64,000 nt of DNA from Rhodobiaceae bacterium UBA4490 (lineage in GTDB: Bacteria > Pseudomonadota > Alphaproteobacteria > Parvibaculales > Parvibaculaceae), in assembly GCA_002389665.1 (NCBI GenBank), contig DGNO01000001.1, positions 397,564 through 461,563 on the forward strand, in the 5' to 3' direction. The position numbers and the translations under genes were made by a program. Positions 60,643 to 64,000 of the stretch are shown in pieces. How positions within the stretch are numbered: the first letter of the stretch is position 1; every line of letters begins with the position of its first letter. Under the pieces are notes generated by a model. That model was not told the origin of the DNA and made no database searches. It was given only the letters and a program-made list of their open reading frames with translations.

Positions 60643-62283
60643 CTATTGGGAGGCGGCGGAGGCGCGTTTTACGAAACAGTCAGTGCCTTCTGCTTTCAGA
60701 GACTGGCAAAGCCCCTCGGCCTTGGAAAAACCGCTGAAAGCCCCAATCTGCAGGCGGTAATAAAGCCCCTTCTCACCCAGATCCGCCTCTACGATGTAAG
60801 GCTGCAAATCCTTTAAAAGCGCGGGATGCTTGGCGGTCGCCTTCGTCCAGGAGGCGCTGGCATCGCTCGGCGAGTGGAACGAGCCGATTTGGACGCGGTA
60901 AGTCGGCAGCGCCCCGGCATCGTTCTGCACGGGCTCTTCGGCACTTGCCTGGGCATAACGCAGCGCATCGGCCTGCGTCTGGAGCGCCGCCGTTGCCGGG
61001 CGGGAAGCCGGCGGTAGGCTGCCGGTTAGCGAACGGTCGGCGGGTACAGCCGGTTTTTTGAGACTGACCTGCCCCTGCGGCACGCCATTGGCGGCTGCCG
61101 CATAACGGATGACGGTCGCTTCCCAGCCGCTGAGGCTCGCAAGCTGCACGTCTTTTGTCCCGGAAGCGGACCACGGGTCCTGCGCCGCTGAGGCAGCTTG
61201 AGGCGTACTTTCCTCAATCGGTGCACGGGACGGCGCGGCGAGCGGAGAAGTGGCTTCTGCGGTTTTGGCCGGCTCGGGCTGCGCAGGCGGGTTTTCAGGA
61301 AGCGCCTGTTCGAGCCGTGCAACCTGAACCTGCGGTGCGCGAATTTCCTCGAGCGCTAGGGAACGGCTACGCGGTAGAGGCGCAGAGGCGGCAGGCGCAA
61401 TGGCTGCGGTGCGGGCCGGTTCTTGCGTGCCGGGTTGCGGTTTGGGCTCGCTCAGCGCCGCCGAGGCGCCAATGGGCGAGAGGCTCTGCACTTCAAGCGG
61501 CTTTTGCTTTTGTGCGGGAAGCACGGGCAGCGGCGCCACGGGCTTATTTTCGGCAAGCTTCTCGGGCGTCAGTTGCGGCGCCATGGCGCTCAGCGTTTCC
61601 CGCGCCAGCGTGAAAGAAGGATCGAGGGCAACGGCCCGCTCGATATCTTCAACCGCGCCGAGCTTGTCGCCATTCGCATCTTTCGCCATGCCGCGCCCGA
61701 AAAAGGAAAGCGCGGCGCGCTTACCCATATTGGCATCGATCGCGGCATTATAATCAGCAATGGCTTCGCCGTAGCGGCCCTGCTGGCGGCGGATATTGGC
61801 GCGGTTATGATAGGCGACGGCGTAATCCGGATTGAGCTCCAGCGCTTTGGAGTAATCCCTCTCGGCGCGAGTGGCATCGCCCGTTCGCGAGTAAGCGGCG
61901 GCGCGGTTGTAGTAAGCCCGCGGCAGAATGTCGGCCGGCAGCGCATCGCGCCAAATGGCATTGGTGTAATCGGCAACCGCGTGACCCGGCTGAGCGAGCT
62001 GCAGATTGGCGATGCCGCGATGGTGATAGGCCAGCGCCTCGCCTTCCGCCGAAAGGCCGCCCGATTGCAGAGCTTTGTCGAGATAGTCCAGCGCGGCGCG
62101 CGCATTGCCCGATTGCAGCGCGGCGGTGCCGGCATTCAGCGCGGCAATTGCCCCGCCTCCGGTCTCGCTCGTGCCGCCGGAAAAGCCGGTTTCGGCAGCG
62201 CGCACGCTGGTGCCCGCGCCCGCCATTAGAAGCGTCAGCGCGATAGCGGAAACCATGTTCAGCCTGAAAAACAAACGCCGCAT
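60643..62283 (-). CDS. TPR–SPOR cell-envelope protein
   Basis: 546 aa from ATG 62283 (GAGG upstream). A signal peptide (ALTLLMAGAGTSVRA) leads to at least four tetratricopeptide repeats (about 45–220: AYHHRGIANLQLAQPGHAVA; AYYNRAAAYSRTGDATRAER; AYHNRANIRRQQGRYGEAIA), then a Pro/Ala/Glu-rich linker of about 230 residues and a C-terminal SPOR domain (YRVQIGSFHSPSDASASWTK; YYRLQIGAFSGFSKAEGLCQ). SPOR binds denuded peptidoglycan at division sites; the TPR part could recruit partners. Follows glmS by 161 bp in the same direction. Confidence 0.88.
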   Translation of the reverse strand: MRRLFFRLNMVSAIALTLLMAGAGTSVRAAETGFSGGTSETGGGAIAALNAGTAALQSGNARAALDYLDKALQSGGLSAEGEALAYHHRGIANLQLAQPGHAVADYTNAIWRDALPADILPRAYYNRAAAYSRTGDATRAERDYSKALELNPDYAVAYHNRANIRRQQGRYGEAIADYNAAIDANMGKRAALSFFGRGMAKDANGDKLGAVEDIERAVALDPSFTLARETLSAMAPQLTPEKLAENKPVAPLPVLPAQKQKPLEVQSLSPIGASAALSEPKPQPGTQEPARTAAIAPAASAPLPRSRSLALEEIRAPQVQVARLEQALPENPPAQPEPAKTAEATSPLAAPSRAPIEESTPQAASAAQDPWSASGTKDVQLASLSGWEATVIRYAAAANGVPQGQVSLKKPAVPADRSLTGSLPPASRPATAALQTQADALRYAQASAEEPVQNDAGALPTYRVQIGSFHSPSDASASWTKATAKHPALLKDLQPYIVEADLGEKGLYYRLQIGAFSGFSKAEGLCQSLKAEGTDCFVKRASAASQ

Positions 62284-62444
62284 TTTGATCCTCGACCCCT
62301 CCCCGCAAAATAAATAGCACGAAGACCCTATCGCAAGCAGATTGCCGCGGTATTTAGCGGAAATCCGCCAATTAATTAAAGTTTTCAGGTCTCGCTTAAG
62401 GGGGAGGCGCGGCTTTGCCGGGAAATAAGCGGCATTGATTCGGC

Positions 62445-64000
62445 TTATTCCACCGTCACGGATTTGGCGAGGTTGCGCGGCTGGTCTACATCCGTGCCTT
62501 TGGCAAGGGCCGTGTGGTAGGCCAGCAATTGCACCGGCAAGGAATAGATCAGCGGCGCGGTGAGCCCGTCGCATTCAGGTACTTCGATCACGGCAACAGC
62601 ATCCTTGCCGGCTTCCTCGATCCCCTTCTTATCCGAGATCAGGATGACCCGGCCGCCCCGCGCCATGACGACCTGCATGTTGGAAACGGTTTTGTCGAAG
62701 AGAATGGTGCTGGGCGCGACCACGACGACGGGCACATTTTCATCCACCAGCGCTACCGGACCGTGCTTGAGCTCGCCCGCTGCATAGCCTTCGGCGTGAA
62801 TGTAGGAAATTTCCTTGAGCTTCAGCGCACCTTCAAGGGCCATGGGATACATCGGCCCGCGCCCGAGATAGAGCACATCACGCGCCTTGGAAAGATTGTG
62901 GGCAAGCCCCTGGATGAGATCGTCATGGGCCAGGACATCCGACATGAGGCGCGGTACTTCCATCAGCCGGCGCACGGAAAGACGCTCTTCGGCCTCGTTA
63001 AGATGACCGCGCGCCTTGGCCGCTTCCAGTGCCAGAAGCGCCAGCACCGTGAGCTGGCAAGTAAAGGCTTTGGTGGAGGCAACGCCGATTTCCGGTCCCG
63101 CATAGGTCGGCACGATGGCATCGGATTCCCGGGCGATGGAGCTTTCCGTCACATTGACGATGGAGATGATCTTCTGCCCCTGCTCCCGGCAATAACGCAG
63201 CGCGGCAAGTGTGTCCGCCGTTTCGCCCGACTGAGAGACGAAAACCGCGAGCCCGTTTTCCGGCATGGGTGCTTCGCGGTAACGGAACTCGGAAGCGATA
63301 TCGATTTCGACAGGCAGGCGGGCGAGTTGCTCGAACCAATACTTGGCGACATGGCCCGCATAAGATGCGGTGCCGCAGGCAACGATGGTGACCCTGCTCA
63401 GCGTTGAAAAATCGACAGGCAGAGCCGGCAGTGCCAGGCGGTTGTCCATCGTGTCGATATATTCGGTCAGTGTATGGCCGATCACTTCGGGCTGTTCGAA
63501 GATTTCCTTCGCCATGAAATGCCGGTGATTACCTTTGCCGACAAGTGCTGCGCTCGCATCGGTGATTTTCACCGGACGGTCGACTTTTTTGCCGTCCGCA
63601 TCATAGACCGTCACGCCACCGCGTTTGACGACGGCCCAGTCGCCTTCTTCCAGGAACGCCACCCGGTTCGTCATCGGCGCGAGCGCAAAGGCGTCGGAGC
63701 CGAGATACATTTCCCCGTCGCCATAGCCAATGGCGAGCGGGCTGCCCTTGCGCGCGCCGATCATCAGATCTTCTTCGCCGCGAAAGAGAATACAGAGCGC
63801 AAAAGCGCCCTCCAGGCGGCCAAGCGTTTGCGAAGCGGCGTCGATGGCGCTGGCGCCCGCCTTCATGGCCTGGGTGATGAGATGGGCGACGATCTCCGTA
63901 TCCGTGTCGCTGGTGAAGGTCACACCGTCAGCTTCAAGTTCGGCGCGCAGCTCGCGGAAATTTTCGATGATGCCGTTATGGACCAGCGCCACTTTATCTG
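62445..64000 (-). CDS. glmS: Glutamine–fructose-6-phosphate aminotransferase, 3' part
   Basis: 518 codons are visible; the N-terminal catalytic Cys and the first glutaminase residues lie beyond the right edge. Visible parts: the glutaminase block VHNGIIENFRELRAEL, then two SIS domains (IVACGTASYAGHVAKYWFEQ; FVSQSGETADTLAALRY; LYLGRGPMYPMALEGALKLK; AEGYAAGELKHGPVALVD) and the C-terminal DQPRNLAKSVTVE. GlmS makes glucosamine-6-phosphate for peptidoglycan and LPS. No glmS ribozyme or GlmZ-type leader can be judged because the 5' end is absent. Confidence 0.97.
   Translation of the reverse strand, partial: DKVALVHNGIIENFRELRAELEADGVTFTSDTDTEIVAHLITQAMKAGASAIDAASQTLGRLEGAFALCILFRGEEDLMIGARKGSPLAIGYGDGEMYLGSDAFALAPMTNRVAFLEEGDWAVVKRGGVTVYDADGKKVDRPVKITDASAALVGKGNHRHFMAKEIFEQPEVIGHTLTEYIDTMDNRLALPALPVDFSTLSRVTIVACGTASYAGHVAKYWFEQLARLPVEIDIASEFRYREAPMPENGLAVFVSQSGETADTLAALRYCREQGQKIISIVNVTESSIARESDAIVPTYAGPEIGVASTKAFTCQLTVLALLALEAAKARGHLNEAEERLSVRRLMEVPRLMSDVLAHDDLIQGLAHNLSKARDVLYLGRGPMYPMALEGALKLKEISYIHAEGYAAGELKHGPVALVDENVPVVVVAPSTILFDKTVSNMQVVMARGGRVILISDKKGIEEAGKDAVAVIEVPECDGLTAPLIYSLPVQLLAYHTALAKGTDVDQPRNLAKSVTVE

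Noticed and set aside
62392..62440. AYFPAKPR peptide upstream of the TPR–SPOR gene, similar to the AYFPGR leaders
   Set aside because: The frame has no start codon with a ribosome site nearby, and GR is replaced by AK; treated as chance.
1..64000. CRISPR array, prophage, insertion sequence, origin
   Set aside because: No regularly spaced repeats, transposase, integrase, phage structural genes or DnaA-box cluster were seen.

Overview
This 64-kb window is a contiguous piece of an alphaproteobacterial chromosome. Several conserved gene blocks point there: rlpA–dac–tmk–holB–metG–tatD–MBL hydrolase on one strand; sdhE–mfd back to back with recG and a DUF502 gene; an IalB-family secreted protein; a YejA-like peptide binder; PAS_5-type small proteins; and a short MetRS without a zinc knuckle. 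GC is high, and many acyl-CoA, CoA-ligase and short-chain-dehydrogenase genes suggest a versatile heterotroph that degrades lipids, aromatics or hydrocarbons (Parvibaculum-like families are my guess; the genus is not resolved). I see no insertion sequence, prophage, CRISPR array, rRNA or integrase.

Layout. 1–2 kb: two CBS-domain proteins and a baeRF (eRF1-like) protein, probably a stress module. 2.3–8.2 kb: a lone ectoine hydroxylase, MsrB, a MarR/ABA4-like divergent pair around a perfect palindrome, an SDR–carboxymuconolactone-decarboxylase pair, a receiver-like protein without its phospho-acceptor, and a double CDGSH protein. 7.8–15.5 kb: the housekeeping operon (envelope, dTMP, clamp loader, MetRS, TatD), read leftward. 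15.7–20.6 kb: MmgE/PrpD, tRNA-Ser(UGA), a MerR regulator facing a DUF2938 membrane protein across a MerR-type promoter, and a CaCA antiporter with a long structured leader. 20.8–45.8 kb: a metabolic stretch (D-aminoacylase-like amidohydrolase, crotonase, thioesterase, dienelactone hydrolase, GST, MFS, gamma carbonic anhydrase, malyl-CoA-lyase-like protein, old yellow enzyme, two acyl-CoA ligases, alpha-methylacyl-CoA racemase, SDR), with hspQ, an acyltransferase, IalB and YejA in between. 45.8–52.5 kb: mfd, sdhE, recG, DUF502. 52.7–60 kb: APH-like kinase–DUF6285–enoyl-CoA hydratase operon, DUF3089 hydrolase, two tandem PAS_5 proteins, and a thiolase with an HMG-CoA-synthase-like/DUF35 fusion. 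60.2–64 kb: YbaN, a TPR–SPOR protein and the 3' part of glmS.

The points most worth a second look: (i) two short leader ORFs 33 kb apart, each with a strong Shine-Dalgarno, share the peptide (D/E)AYFPGR with only synonymous codon differences in the shared AYFPGR; (ii) the HMG-CoA-synthase-like/DUF35 fusion has lost all the expected catalytic residues and most zinc cysteines but sits beside an intact thiolase; (iii) an acyltransferase gene appears to start at CTG; (iv) a textbook MerR promoter with a 19-bp spacer precedes a gene of unknown function; (v) a receiver domain lacks its aspartate. All family assignments come from reading motifs by eye; no database search was run.
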